A stretch of DNA of 64,000 nucleotides from CAIWHR01 sp963809965 (GCA_963809965.1 CAWELU010000018.1:56387-120386), one strand, 5' to 3'. Positions 8,477-19,077 are shown, counted from the first letter of the stretch. Translations and numbers: made by a program. Notes: generated by a model not told the origin, from the letters alone.

Positions 8477-9112
8477 TTACGGGCCGTCGGCGGTGGCGGG
8501 CGACTCGATCGCCGCGGTCGGCGCAACGTCGAGAGGCGCCGCGACGGCCTCGCTGACGAGCATCGGAAGGAGTTCTGGCAAAACGCCAACCAGGCGGCGC
8601 GCGCCGTCGAATCGCTTCTGCCAAAAACCGGAATCGAGCGTCGCCACCTCGACGTCGCGACCGCGCCGGGGGGAGTGCACGAAACGGTTGTCGCCGAGAT
8701 AGATCCCGACGTGCGAGTACGCAAAGCGCCGCGTGTTGAAGAAGACGAGGTCGCCTGGCTTCAAGTCCGCAACGGCGACCTGGTCGCCCAGCCGGCTCAT
8801 GTCCTTCGCGGTGCGCGGCAGCGTGACCCCCGTGACCTGCTGGAACACGAACCGGACGAGGCCGCTGCAATCGAGTCCGGTTTCCGGTGTGCTGCCTCCC
8901 CACTGGTACCGTATGCCGATCAGTTCCAGCGCGGCCGCCGACACCTCCTGCGCCCTATGCCAAGCCGTCGTCGCCGCATTCCTGACGTTGGACGATGCCG
9001 CAGCGGCGAACGAACGGTCCGGTGCTTCCTGGGCGGCGGTGCATGCTGAGGCGGCGAGAAGGATTGCCGCGACTATCGTCGCGAGCAGCCGGTGTCGGAG
9101 CGAAAAGACCAT
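8477..9112 (-). CDS. Lipoprotein-like NlpC/P60 peptidoglycan hydrolase
   Basis: A 211-residue protein with a signal peptide containing a possible lipobox (LLAASACTA, Cys at residue 24) and a C-terminal NlpC/P60 domain. The catalytic Cys is in GLDCSGLVRFVFQQ, the His in YSHVGIYLGDNRFVH, with GDLVFFNTR between. Such enzymes cut the gamma-D-Glu/mDAP peptide bond in stem peptides, like Spr/MepS. The C-terminal 35 residues (rich in Ala and Pro) follow the domain and have no obvious role. It is convergent with the ankyrin gene. Confidence 0.9.
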   Translation of the reverse strand: MVFSLRHRLLATIVAAILLAASACTAAQEAPDRSFAAAASSNVRNAATTAWHRAQEVSAAALELIGIRYQWGGSTPETGLDCSGLVRFVFQQVTGVTLPRTAKDMSRLGDQVAVADLKPGDLVFFNTRRFAYSHVGIYLGDNRFVHSPRRGRDVEVATLDSGFWQKRFDGARRLVGVLPELLPMLVSEAVAAPLDVAPTAAIESPATADGP

Positions 9113-9157
9113 CCGCGCATTTTCCCCGATTTGGCCCTGGCGGGCAAACCCGCCCCG

Positions 9158-9469
9158 TCACCCTGTGCGTCCGCGCTTTGTGCGAGGCGATGGTTGTGCC
9201 GGGTGTGCGACGCGAGCGCGGCGCTGGCGCAATTCACGCGGATCGGCAACGATCGGGCGCGTCAGCTCGACGCGATCGTCCTCGGCGAGCCGTGTTTGCG
9301 CACCCGCGCGGCGTCCGAAGATCGAATAACCGAGCTGCTTCGGGTCGAGCTGGTAGTCCACGACCAACCCCGAGCGCGCGACGGCGTCGGCGACAGTAGA
9401 CCCGGGGGGGAGCTCGACCGCGACGACATCCTGCACCTTCGTGTCGGCCCAGACGACGGTGATTCTCAC
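9158..9469 (-). CDS. rnfH: RnfH-family ubiquitin-like protein
   Basis: A small protein starting VRITVVWADTKVQDVVAVEL, with the RnfH pattern LPPGSTVADAV, LGYSIFGRR and DDRVELTRPIVADP. It has a beta-grasp fold and is often next to ratA (RatA/RatB pair), though its molecular role is unclear. A GTG start at 9469 overlaps the ratA stop (GTGA). An open frame exists upstream of this GTG but lies inside ratA, so it is rejected. The C-terminal tail after position 80 is basic. Confidence 0.88.
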   Translation of the reverse strand: MRITVVWADTKVQDVVAVELPPGSTVADAVARSGLVVDYQLDPKQLGYSIFGRRAGAQTRLAEDDRVELTRPIVADPRELRQRRARVAHPAQPSPRTKRGRTG

Positions 9470-9906
9470 GTCGGCACCGTGTATACGTTTTCCGCTCGGC
9501 GCACGAACGCGTCGATAAACGTATTCGCAATGTGACCGAATACCGGCCCGACGACCTTCTCGAGCAAATGCGTCGTGAACTCGTAGGCGAGCTCGAACTC
9601 GACCTTGCAGGCCTCCTCGGCGAGAGTGGTGAAACGCCACTCACCGTGCAAATGCCGGAACGGCCCGTCCTTCAGCGTGACCACGATGGATTCCCCGGCC
9701 CGATTGGCGTTGTCGGTCGTGAAATGCGCCTTGACCCCGTGATAGTCGATGTCGATCCGAGCCGTCTTGCCGCCGTCGTGGGTTTCCAGCACCTGCGCAC
9801 CGCCGCACCAGGGAAGGAATTGCGGATAGAGCTCGACCCGGTCGACCAGATCGAACATCGCGGCGGCGGAAAACGGAACCAGCACCGATTTCGTCACGCT
9901 CTGCAT
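9466..9906 (-). CDS. ratA: RatA/Coq10-like START-domain protein
   Basis: A 146-residue polyketide cyclase/START-like protein, beginning MQSVTKSVLVPFSAAAMFDL and containing YPQFLPWCGGAQV, LKDGPFRHLHGEWRF and the terminal helix VFGHIANTFIDAFVRRA. Homologues are the ribosome-association toxin RatA of E. coli and the quinone-binding Coq10 of mitochondria. The ATG at 9906 is preferred over one at 9975, which would extend into the smpB start. It is divergent from smpB and coupled to rnfH, a standard beta/gamma arrangement. Confidence 0.92.
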   Translation of the reverse strand: MQSVTKSVLVPFSAAAMFDLVDRVELYPQFLPWCGGAQVLETHDGGKTARIDIDYHGVKAHFTTDNANRAGESIVVTLKDGPFRHLHGEWRFTTLAEEACKVEFELAYEFTTHLLEKVVGPVFGHIANTFIDAFVRRAENVYTVPT

Positions 9907-9911
9907 GGCAT

Positions 9912-9920
9912 TGCTAGAAT
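9912..9920 (+). promoter_or_regulatory. Extended -10 promoter of smpB
   Basis: TGCTAGAAT is an extended -10 (TGn plus TAGAAT) 39 bases before the smpB ATG, in the 52-base gap between divergent ratA and smpB. No -35 match is visible, as is tolerated for extended -10 promoters. Confidence 0.45.
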
Positions 9921-9958
9921 ACCAGCGCCGATGGACGCGGCATCGCGCGAGCGCAAAC

Positions 9959-10432
9959 ATGAGCATCATCGACAATCGAAAAGCCTATCACGACTACTTT
10001 GTCGAGGAGAAATTCGAGGCCGGTGTCGCGCTGGAAGGCTGGGAAGTGAAGGCGATTCGTGCGGGCCGCGTGCAGCTGAAGGAGGCCTACGTGATCGTCA
10101 AGGACGGCGCAATCGTGCTGCTCGGCGCGCACATCACCCCGTTGACCACGGCCTCCACGCACGTTCGCGCGGACCCGACGCGCACGCGCCGGTTGCTGCT
10201 GCACCGGGCGGAGATCAACCGGCTCGTCGGCCAGGTCGAGCGCGCCGGCTACACGCTGGTGCCGCTCAATCTCCATTACAGTCGCGGTCGGGTCAAGCTC
10301 GATGTCGGGCTCGCCAAAGGCAAGAAACAGTACGACAAGCGCGCGACCGTCAGGGAGCGCGAGTGGAACCGCGAGCAGCAACGACTGCTGCGCAATCGAA
10401 CCGGCGGCGAGCGCGCGCCGCGCCGCGGCTGA
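9959..10432 (+). CDS. smpB: SsrA-binding protein SmpB
   Basis: A 157-residue protein that binds tmRNA and delivers it to stalled ribosomes for trans-translation. It shows the family core: SIIDNRKAYHDYFVEEKFEA, LEGWEVKAIRAGRVQLKEAY, LLGAHITPL, RLLLHRAEI and GLAKGKKQYDKR. The basic C-terminal tail that enters the mRNA channel is complete. The ATG at 9959 is preferred over an upstream in-frame ATG at 9905 that overlaps ratA and the promoter. Confidence 0.97.
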   Translation: MSIIDNRKAYHDYFVEEKFEAGVALEGWEVKAIRAGRVQLKEAYVIVKDGAIVLLGAHITPLTTASTHVRADPTRTRRLLLHRAEINRLVGQVERAGYTLVPLNLHYSRGRVKLDVGLAKGKKQYDKRATVREREWNREQQRLLRNRTGGERAPRRG

Positions 10433-10508
10433 CGCGGCGGACGCGCCGGACGATATCCGCGGCACCATATCGACAGCAAGCGGAAGCGCACAAGAAGGGG
10501 ACACTGCA

Positions 10509-12158
10509 ATGGTGATGGAGCACGCGGCCGGCGGTGATCTGGGCCCGAATGCGGCGAATCACGTTCCTCTGTCGCCGGTAGATTTCCTCGAGCGAAGCGC
10601 GCTCATCTGGCCGGACAAGGTCGCCGTCCGGCATGGGCGGATCGCGTATACGTACCGCGAGTTCGAGGCACGGTGTCGGCAACTTGCGTCCGTTCTCGCC
10701 GCGCACGGCGTCGGCCGTGGCGACACCGTCGCGGTCATGGCAAGCAACATTCCGGCGATGCTCGAGGCGCACTACGCAGTGCCGGCGCTGGGCGCGATCC
10801 TCAATGCGCTCAATTACCGGCTGGACGCGGCGACGATCGCCTTCTGCCTCACTCATGGCGAGGCGAAGGTGCTGCTCACGGATCCGGAGTTCGCGCCGAC
10901 GATCAAGGCGTCGCTGGCGGCGATGGCGGTGAAGCCGATCGTCATCGACATCGACGACCCGGAGGGTGCCGGTGGTGAACGCCTCGGGGTGGCGAGCTAC
11001 GAATCCCTGCTTCAGGCCGGCGATCCCGGGTTTGCATGGCCGGGGCCGCACGACGAGTGGGATTCGCTCGCGCTCCTGTATACGTCGGGCACGACCGGCG
11101 ACCCGAAAGGCGTCGTCTACCACCATCGCGGCGCGTACCTCAACGCACTGGGCAACGCGCTGGCCTTCGGAATCACCCCGCAGTCGACTTACCTGTGGAC
11201 GCTGCCGATGTTCCACTGCAACGGGTGGACATATACCTGGGCAGTGACTGCGGCGGGCGGCACGCATGTCTGCCTTCGTCGCGTGGATCCGGCTTTGATC
11301 TTCCCCGCGATCCGTGCTTTTCGCGTCACGCACATGTGCGGTGCACCGATCGTGCTGAACATGTTGGTGCATGCGCCCGACGATGTGAAGCAGCGCTTCG
11401 ACCATCGTGTCGACGTCGCGACTGGCGGCGCGGCTCCACCTTCGGCGATCATCGAGGCGATGGAACGAATGGGTTTCCGCGTCACGCACTTGTACGGCCT
11501 TACGGAATCGTACGGCCCGGCTGCGCTGTGCGCGTGGCAGGAGGGATGGGATGCGCTCGCGCCTTCCGAGCGCGCCACGATGATGGCGCGCCAGGGCGTG
11601 CCGATGCCAACCTTGGCCGGTCTTGCGGTGGTGGACGCCGCAACCTGCGCGAGCGTTCCACGCGATGGACGAACGATGGGTGAGGTGGTCCTTCGCGGCA
11701 ACACCGTGATGAAGGGCTATCTCAAGAACCCGCGAGCCACTGCGGCGGCGTTCGCGGGCGGCTGGTTCCACACCGGCGATCTGGCCGTCTGGCATCCCGA
11801 CAATTACATGGAGATCAAGGACCGGTCCAAGGACATCATCATCACCGGCGGCGAGAACGTGAGCTCGCTGGAGGTCGAGGAGTGCCTGTACCGGCACCCG
11901 CAGGTGATGGAGGCGGCGGTGGTCGCCCGACCCGACAGGAGGTGGGGCGAGACCCCCTGCGCCTTCGTCACGCTCAAACCGGGCGCCGCCGATCTCGCCG
12001 CGGGCGAGATCATAGGCTGGTGCCGGACGCATCTCGCGCACTTCAAGGCGCCCGGGACCGTCGTGTTCGGTCCGCTACCGAAGACCTCGACCGGGAAAAT
12101 CCAGAAATTCGTGTTGCGCGAGCGCGCCAAGGCCCTGGCGACTCGGGATGACTCTTAA
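10509..12158 (+). CDS. Acyl-CoA synthetase (AMP-binding, AlkK/DmdB-like)
   Basis: A 549-residue adenylate-forming ligase that activates a carboxylic acid to its CoA thioester via an acyl-AMP. Motifs are LLYTSGTTGDPKGVVYHHR (P-loop-like A3), LPMFHCNGW, HLYGLTESYGPA (A5), GGWFHTGDLAVWHPDNYMEIKDRSKDIIITGGENVSS (A7-A8, given here only as its key blocks) and the C-terminal catalytic Lys in KTSTGKIQKF. The MFHCNGW signature is typical of the medium-chain AlkK / methylmercaptopropionate DmdB group, so the substrate is probably a medium or branched acid. An AAGGGGAC sequence precedes the ATG at 10509. Confidence 0.93.
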   Translation: MVMEHAAGGDLGPNAANHVPLSPVDFLERSALIWPDKVAVRHGRIAYTYREFEARCRQLASVLAAHGVGRGDTVAVMASNIPAMLEAHYAVPALGAILNALNYRLDAATIAFCLTHGEAKVLLTDPEFAPTIKASLAAMAVKPIVIDIDDPEGAGGERLGVASYESLLQAGDPGFAWPGPHDEWDSLALLYTSGTTGDPKGVVYHHRGAYLNALGNALAFGITPQSTYLWTLPMFHCNGWTYTWAVTAAGGTHVCLRRVDPALIFPAIRAFRVTHMCGAPIVLNMLVHAPDDVKQRFDHRVDVATGGAAPPSAIIEAMERMGFRVTHLYGLTESYGPAALCAWQEGWDALAPSERATMMARQGVPMPTLAGLAVVDAATCASVPRDGRTMGEVVLRGNTVMKGYLKNPRATAAAFAGGWFHTGDLAVWHPDNYMEIKDRSKDIIITGGENVSSLEVEECLYRHPQVMEAAVVARPDRRWGETPCAFVTLKPGAADLAAGEIIGWCRTHLAHFKAPGTVVFGPLPKTSTGKIQKFVLRERAKALATRDDS

Positions 12159-12244
12159 GCGCCAGGACAGTTGCGGGCGTTCCATGAATTGCATCCGACG
12201 TATGCTGCAGCGGGAACCGACGCAGGATACGTCGGGATAGGTTG

Positions 12245-13625
12245 CTACCAGCCCAACCGATCGGCATCGGCGATGAGTGATCGTGATGCAACGACTCCGC
12301 TGCGCGTCGCCGCCTCGAGGGTGGCCGGCAGGTCCGGATCGGTGTAGTCGCCGGCCAGGTAGACACGCGGTCGGATACGCCCGGGCGCGGGGCGCTGCAG
12401 GCCTGGGGTGCAGGCGTAGGTGGCGCGTCGCTCGGCAATCACGCGTGACCAGCGAACCGGCGGCAGGTCCCGTGCGAGGCGTCGCAGCTGCGAGGCGACT
12501 TCTCCAGCCAGCGTTACGTGGTCGACCGCGTCATGCGGGCCGCCCGCGCTGATGACGACTGCGTACAAAGGATCCTTCGCATCCGTCGGCATCGCCTGCG
12601 CCGGCGCGGGATGCCGGAAGATCCATTGGCCCGGCGAATCGTCCAGCCTCAGCAGTGGCACGCGCATCGGCAAGCGTGCCGCGAAGCGCAGGTAGACGGT
12701 CGTGATGGACTCGTACGCAAATGCGTTCACGCGGCTCAACGTTTCGCGCCATGCATCGTCGTCGGCAGTCGCAGCGCCGATGGCCCTGCGCAGTTGGTGT
12801 GGACCCACGGCAACGACGGCGGCCGCAAAGGTGTCGTACGTTTCGCCGGCGTGCACCCTGACGCCGTCATCGCGGCCGTCGATCGCGCGCACGACGATGC
12901 CCTGACGGACGCTGCCGCCGTACGAGGCCACGAAGCGGGCGGCCGCGTCCGGAAAACACGCGGAGAGATCGGTCGCCGGTACCAGGAAGTCGCTCGATTT
13001 CGCCGGGCCGGCGAAAACCTCGCGCAGGACCTGCGCGAATATCTGCGCTGACGCGCGTTCGGGTGGCGTATTGAGTGCGGCAAGGCACAGAGGCTCCCAC
13101 AGCGCGGCAACGATCGACCGCGGCGTGCGCGCAAGGCGCTCGGCGACGGTTTGACCGGGTGAACCGCGAGATCCAGCCGATACGAGATCGCGGAATCCGG
13201 CGACCAGCGATAATCGGTCCCGCCAGGAAAGTCCGTGTGCAGTCAGCAAGGCGCCCGCAAGGTTCAGCGGTGCGAGCAGCCCGCCATGCGGCAAACGCGA
13301 TATCGCCAGGCCGCGGCGTGCCGAAGGGCCGGAGAGTGAATGGCAGGCGATGAAACTGCTTGGCAGCGTCGGCTCGTCCGTGGACGACACCGACGAGCCC
13401 GAGCGTCTGCCGATAGGCGCCGATCAGGAGGTGCTGGCCGTTGTCGACGATGGTCCCGTCGAAGTTCACGCGGCGAGCGCGACCGCCCAACGATCGGGCC
13501 TGCTCGAACAGCGTGACGGCGAAGCCCTCTTGCGCCAACGTGACCGCGGCGGCGCACCCCGCCCAGCCGCCGCCGACCACGGCAACGCGCAACCGCCGCG
13601 GTGTGCGTGGGGTTGTGTCAGGCAC
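12245..13625 (-). CDS. hpnE: Hydroxysqualene dehydroxylase HpnE (one frame break)
   Basis: FAD-dependent amine-oxidase-fold enzyme that reduces hydroxysqualene to squalene. The N-terminal dinucleotide motif reads RVAVVGGGWAGCAAAVTLAQ, then SLGGRARRV and DNGQHLLIGAYRQTL. After a frame change near 13315 the protein continues RRGLAISRLPHGGLLAPLNL and ends with the FAD motif VYLAGDYTDPDLPATLEAA. Joined, it is about 460 residues, as expected. Its GTG overlaps the hpnD stop by 8 bases. Together with hpnC and hpnD it forms the squalene pathway upstream of hopanoids. Confidence 0.9.
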
Positions 13626-14451
13626 GGCGCGCGGTCTTCCACGCGATCCAGAACTTGCGCAGCGGGGTCAACGCGATCCGCCTGTCGAGCACCCGATACC
13701 CATCGTGTTCGATCTCGTCGAGTAGCGCCTGGTAGATTGCCGCCATGATGAGACCCGGCCGCTGCGCGCGACGGTCGACGGGCGGCAGTGCATCGAGCGC
13801 CTGGCCATACCAGCGTCGCGCGCGCGCAACCTGCTCGGCCATCAGCGCGCGGAATCCCTCGCCGCCTTCACGGCCGATTAATGCCTCGGCGGTCAATCCG
13901 TGCGACGCGAATTCCTGTTGCGGCAGGTAGATGCGGCCGCGGCGCGCGTCCTCGCCGACATCGCGAATGATGTTCGTGAGTTGAAACGCGATTCCGAGAT
14001 CGTGCGCATAGTCGCGAGTCCGCGCTTCCGTGTAGCCGAAGATTTCCGCGGACATGAGTCCGACGACGCCGGCGACGCGGTGGCAGTAGCGCTCGAGTTC
14101 CGCGAAATCGAGATACCGACTGCGCTCCAGATCCATCGCCATGCCGTCGATCACCGCCTGAAAATGCTCCTGCGGAAGGCGGAAAGCGGTAACGACCGGC
14201 TGCAGCGCGCGGGACACGGGATGCTGCGGCGTGCCCGCGTAGGCGGCACCTATCTCGCGGCGCCACCAGGCGAGTTTGGCGCGCGCGACGTCGGGCTCGG
14301 TCACCTCGTCGACAACGTCGTCGACTTCGCGGCAGAAGGCGTAGAGCGCGGTGATCGCGCGTCGCCGTTCCGGAGGCAGGAACAGGAAGCTGTAATAGAA
14401 GCTCGAGCCGCTACTGGCGGTCTTCTGCTGGCAGTATTCGTCGGGCGTCAT
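13618..14451 (-). CDS. hpnD: Presqualene diphosphate synthase HpnD
   Basis: A 277-residue squalene/phytoene synthase-family enzyme that condenses two farnesyl diphosphates. The first Asp-rich motif is in FCREVDDVVDE (about residues 45-55). The second is in LTNIIRDVGEDARRGRIYLP, with RYCHRVAGVVGLM between. It starts MTPDEYCQQKTASSGSSFYY at an ATG that overlaps the hpnC stop. It is intact. Its product feeds HpnC, which makes hydroxysqualene. Confidence 0.95.
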   Translation of the reverse strand: MTPDEYCQQKTASSGSSFYYSFLFLPPERRRAITALYAFCREVDDVVDEVTEPDVARAKLAWWRREIGAAYAGTPQHPVSRALQPVVTAFRLPQEHFQAVIDGMAMDLERSRYLDFAELERYCHRVAGVVGLMSAEIFGYTEARTRDYAHDLGIAFQLTNIIRDVGEDARRGRIYLPQQEFASHGLTAEALIGREGGEGFRALMAEQVARARRWYGQALDALPPVDRRAQRPGLIMAAIYQALLDEIEHDGYRVLDRRIALTPLRKFWIAWKTARRA

Positions 14452-15297
14452 GCGATCGGTACGGTACCCACGAGCCGATGCCGACGTGGCGGAAAGATCG
14501 CCTGCCAGGCGATCGCGGCCCAGTCGGCGCGGGTGAGTCGCGGTCGGCGGTGGAAGACGTCGCCACCCGCCCGGTCGATGCCGTCGAGAATCCGGTGGCC
14601 ACCCGCCAGCACGCCCGCGAGTTCTAGTCCCAGCCGCCATGGCAAGACGTGCGTGAGCGCGCGGCCGGACTCGAGCATCGCTCGCGCGCGCGCCGCCTCG
14701 AACGCGAGCAGGGCCCGCCACGCGTCGTCGCAGCGCTCGGCGGCGATTTGCACTTCGGTGACGCCGAAACGCGCGAGGTCGTCCTGCGGGAGATACACGC
14801 GGCCCCGCCGCCAATCCGCGGCGATGTCCTGGCAGAAATTGATGAGTTGCAGCGCGCTGCAGATCGCGTCGCTCGACCGCAGATTGGACTCGGTCGCGGC
14901 TCCATAAAGAGTGAGCAGGAGGTGCCCGACGGGATTCGCGGAACGGCGGCAATAGTCGAGGACGGCGGCAAAGGATGCGTATCGTGTCGTCGTCACATCC
15001 TGCCGGAATGCCGAGAGCAGATCGCGGAACGGCACGAGCGGGAGACGATGGAGAGCGATGGCCGCCGCTAGCTCTGGAAATGGCGGCTCGTCCGGTGACA
15101 CGCCGGCCTCGATCGCGTCCAGCGCGCGCTCGTAGCGATCGAGCGCCGCGAGGCGTTCGGTGGGGGCGAGGTCACCCTCGTCGGCGATGTCGTCGGCGGC
15201 GCGCGCGAAGCGGTAGATGGCGACGATGGGCGGTCGCAGCCTTCCGTGGCACGGCAAGCGAGGCGACCGGGAAATTTTCGTAATGGGAGGCGGACAC
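14448..15297 (-). CDS. hpnC: Hydroxysqualene synthase HpnC (one frame break)
   Basis: Squalene/phytoene synthase-family protein with the two Asp-rich motifs YRFARAADDIADEGD and LINFCQDIAADWRRGRVYLP. The N-terminus SASHYENFPVASLA is in a different frame from the rest (CHGRLRPPIVAIYRF); one extra base near 15253 explains it. A GTG at 15297 (VSASHYENF) fits the family start. It is first in hpnC-D-E; all three overlap, so they are surely one transcript. The product, hydroxysqualene, goes to HpnE. Confidence 0.9.
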
Positions 15298-15395
15298 GCG
15301 AAACGGATCGCAAGGCGCCGTCAATGACGGCTGTCACCCCCGAACGGCGTCGTCGCCCCGCGAGTGTCGCGGTGGCGGGGGTGCCCCGACTGGGC

Positions 15396-15401
15396 TATAC
15401 T
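15396..15401 (+). promoter_or_regulatory. Probable -10 box of tRNA-Leu
   Basis: TATACT lies 22 bases before the tRNA-Leu 5' end, which fits a start of transcription near 15408. No convincing -35 box is seen 17 bases upstream. It may also serve tig, which has no other clear promoter. Confidence 0.4.
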
Positions 15402-15423
15402 AACCCGTTTGGCGAGGGCGGCT

Positions 15424-15508
15424 GCGAAAGTGGCGGAATCGGTAGACGCACCGGCCTTAGGAGCCGGCGGGGCAGCCCATGGGGGTTCGAGTCCCCCCTT
15501 TCGCACCA
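15424..15508 (+). tRNA. tRNA-Leu (anticodon TAG)
   Basis: An 85-base class II tRNA. The acceptor arms GCGAAAG and CTTTCGC pair over 7 bases, followed by discriminator A and an encoded CCA. The anticodon stem CCGGC/GCCGG encloses the loop CTTAGGA with anticodon TAG, read as Leu (CUA). A variable arm and the T-loop GTTCGAGTC are present. Confidence 0.97.
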
Positions 15509-15582
15509 GGAAAAATTTGGGCGCTGGTCGCCTGCGCGCAGCCGCGGTGATGGTCCGACCAGCCAGCCAGGATTCGAAACCC

Positions 15583-16893
15583 ATGCAAAACAGTCTGGAA
15601 ACCCTTGGCCAGCTCGAGCGTCGTCTGACGATGGCGGTGCCGCTCGCAAAGATCGAGTCGGAAATCGGGAAGCGTCTCGCCCGGCTTGCCAAGAACGCGA
15701 AGGTGCCGGGCTTTCGCCCGGGCAAGGTGCCGCTCAGGATCGTTGCCCAGCAGTACGGACCGCAGGTGCGCTCCGACGTCATCGCGGATACCGTGCAGGC
15801 CAGCTTCGCCGACGCCGTTCGCGAGCAGAACCTGCGCGTTGCCGGCTATCCGAGAATCGAACCCAAGGCTGGCGCCGCGGGCGACGGAAACCTCGAGTTC
15901 TCGGCGGTGTTCGAGATCTACCCGGACGTGAAGGTCGGCGACCTGTCCGGTGTCGTCATCGAACGACCGGTCGCCGAGGTCGGCGCCGCGGATATCGACC
16001 ATACGATCGAGGTGCTGCGCAAACAGCGCACGCGCTACGAGCACGTGGTGCGCGCGGCGGCGGAAGGCGATCGCGTACTGGCCGACTTTACCGGAACCAT
16101 CGATGGCGTCGAGTTCCAGGGCGGGCAGGCGAAGGATTTTGCAATCGTCCTGGGCGAGGGTCGAATGCTGCCGGAATTCGAAGTGGCACTCGCGGGCGCC
16201 CGTGAAGGGGAAACGAAGGAGTTCGCGGTGACGTTTCCCGCCGATTACCACGGACGCGAGGTCGCGGGCAAACAGGCACGATTCACGTTGACTGTGAAAT
16301 CGGTGTCTGTGGCTCACATGCCGGCGGTGGATGCCGAATTCGCGAAGGCCTTCGGAATCGCCAGCGGAAGCGTTGACGAGCTCAAAGCCGAGATCGCTGC
16401 GAACCTAGAACTCGAGCTCAAGCGCAAGATCGAGGCGAAACTCAAGGAACAGGTGTTCGCCGCATTACGGCAGAAAGCCGAGCTCGCGCTCCCGAAGTCG
16501 CTGGTCGAACTGGAGGCGCAAAACATGGCGCAGCGGATGGCGGCCGACCTGAAGCAGCAAGGGATGAAGGCCGAGGACATGAAGCTGTCCCCCGACATGT
16601 TTCGTGCCAACGCGGAAAACCGCGTGGCGCTCGGGCTGGTGCTGGCCGAGATCGTCCGCGCGCACGGCTTGAGCCCGCGTCCCGACCAAGTCAAGGCGCT
16701 GGTGCAGGAAGCGGCGCAGACCTACGAACAGCCCGAGGCCGTCGTGCGGTGGCACTACGACAAGCCGGAGCGCCTGAACGAATTCGAGACGCTCGCGGTC
16801 GAACGCAATGTCGTCGAATGGGTTCTCCAGCGCGCCAAGGTCGAGGACCGGGCCGTCGCGTTTCGGGAGTTGATGGAGCCGGCGCGTTCGTAA
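15583..16893 (+). CDS. tig: Trigger factor
   Basis: A 436-residue ribosome-bound chaperone and prolyl isomerase. The N-terminal ribosome-binding segment reads KVPGFRPGKVPLRIVAQQYG (key GFRPGK). The FKBP domain has DRVLADFTGTIDGVEFQGG and FAVTFPADYHGREVAGK. The C-terminal helical domain has PKSLVELEAQNMAQRM. It starts MQNSLETLGQLERRL at 15583; the open frame runs through the tRNA upstream and is not coding there. It is followed by clpP and clpX, as in E. coli. Confidence 0.97.
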   Translation: MQNSLETLGQLERRLTMAVPLAKIESEIGKRLARLAKNAKVPGFRPGKVPLRIVAQQYGPQVRSDVIADTVQASFADAVREQNLRVAGYPRIEPKAGAAGDGNLEFSAVFEIYPDVKVGDLSGVVIERPVAEVGAADIDHTIEVLRKQRTRYEHVVRAAAEGDRVLADFTGTIDGVEFQGGQAKDFAIVLGEGRMLPEFEVALAGAREGETKEFAVTFPADYHGREVAGKQARFTLTVKSVSVAHMPAVDAEFAKAFGIASGSVDELKAEIAANLELELKRKIEAKLKEQVFAALRQKAELALPKSLVELEAQNMAQRMAADLKQQGMKAEDMKLSPDMFRANAENRVALGLVLAEIVRAHGLSPRPDQVKALVQEAAQTYEQPEAVVRWHYDKPERLNEFETLAVERNVVEWVLQRAKVEDRAVAFRELMEPARS

Positions 16894-17059
16894 CGGGCGG
16901 AAGCTCTGTGGGCGCGCGCGGGCGCAGGTTGCCGTCGTTTCCGAGCTGGTATGCCGCCCGACGTCGCATCTGCGTGTGGTAGGGAACAGCGGGCCGCCGA
17001 CATCCGGATTGCTCCGCTTGCAGCAGTCCTGCCAATGCCCACGGGGCCGAGGTCGTCGC

Positions 17060-17080
17060 ATGCCGACCGCCGGTCGGCAT
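17060..17080. repeat. Inverted repeat in front of clpP
   Basis: ATGCCGACC and GGTCGGCAT form a perfect 9-bp stem with a 3-base loop, 40 bases upstream of the clpP ATG. There is no following T-run. A possible -10 box (TACAAT) sits at 17099-17104. The repeat could be an operator, or a leader hairpin if transcription starts upstream. The rest of the 227-base tig-clpP gap shows nothing else clear. Confidence 0.5.
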
Positions 17081-17120
17081 GGTGAAGCCGATTGACTCTA
17101 CAATTGCTGGAAGCCATTCC

Positions 17121-17747
17121 ATGAACGAGACCGACATGAACGAACCGAAAGCCCTGGGCCTGATCCCGATGGTGATCGAGCAGAGCGGGCGTGGCGAGCG
17201 CGCGTACGACATCTACTCGCGCCTGCTGAAGGAACGCGTGGTATTCCTTGTCGGCCCGGTCAACGATGCCGCTGCCAACCTGGTTGTCGCCCAGATGCTC
17301 TTCCTCGAGTCCGAGAATCCGGACAAGGACATCCATTTCTACATCAACTCGCCGGGTGGCTCGATCCAGGCCGGGATGGCGATCTACGACACGATGCAGT
17401 TCATCAAGCCCGACGTCTCGACGCTGTGCGTCGGAATGGCGGCGTCGATGGGAGCGTTCCTGTTGGCGGCGGGCGCCCGCGGCAAGCGCTTTACGTTGCC
17501 GAATTCGACCGTCATGATTCACCAGCCGCTGGGCGGCTTTCAGGGCCAGGCGTCGGACATCGAGATCCATGCCAAGTACATCCTTTCCCTGCGCGAGAGG
17601 CTGAACCGGTTGCTGGCGGAGCACACGGGGAAGCCGATCGACCAGATCGAGCGCGACACCGACCGTGACAATTTTCTCACCGCCGACGAGGCGCGCGAGT
17701 ACGGGATTGTGGACAAGGTCTTGCAGAAGCGGGCATTGGGCGGGTAA
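17121..17747 (+). CDS. clpP: ATP-dependent Clp protease proteolytic subunit ClpP
   Basis: A 208-residue serine protease that forms the two-ring barrel working with ClpX. The catalytic Ser is at about 109 (GMAASMGAF), His at about 134 (VMIHQPLGG), and Asp in the IERDTDRDNF segment. HFYINSPGGSIQAGMAIYD is the oxyanion and handle region. The ATG at 17121 (MNETDMNEPK) is chosen; the frame is open a little further upstream. A weak sigma-32-like pair (CTTGCAG at 17017 and CCCACG at 17038, 14 bases apart) precedes it. clpX follows 61 bases later. Confidence 0.97.
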   Translation: MNETDMNEPKALGLIPMVIEQSGRGERAYDIYSRLLKERVVFLVGPVNDAAANLVVAQMLFLESENPDKDIHFYINSPGGSIQAGMAIYDTMQFIKPDVSTLCVGMAASMGAFLLAAGARGKRFTLPNSTVMIHQPLGGFQGQASDIEIHAKYILSLRERLNRLLAEHTGKPIDQIERDTDRDNFLTADEAREYGIVDKVLQKRALGG

Positions 17748-17808
17748 AGTCCCTGCAGCAGCTGCCCTGCCACGCACCTGAACGCGCGCGACCTCGATTG
17801 CCCGACTG

Positions 17809-19077
<1,269 letters not shown>

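Noticed and set aside
15364..15582. In-frame extension of tig across tRNA-Leu
   Set aside because: Translating the tRNA makes no sense; the ATG at 15583 gives the conserved trigger-factor start.
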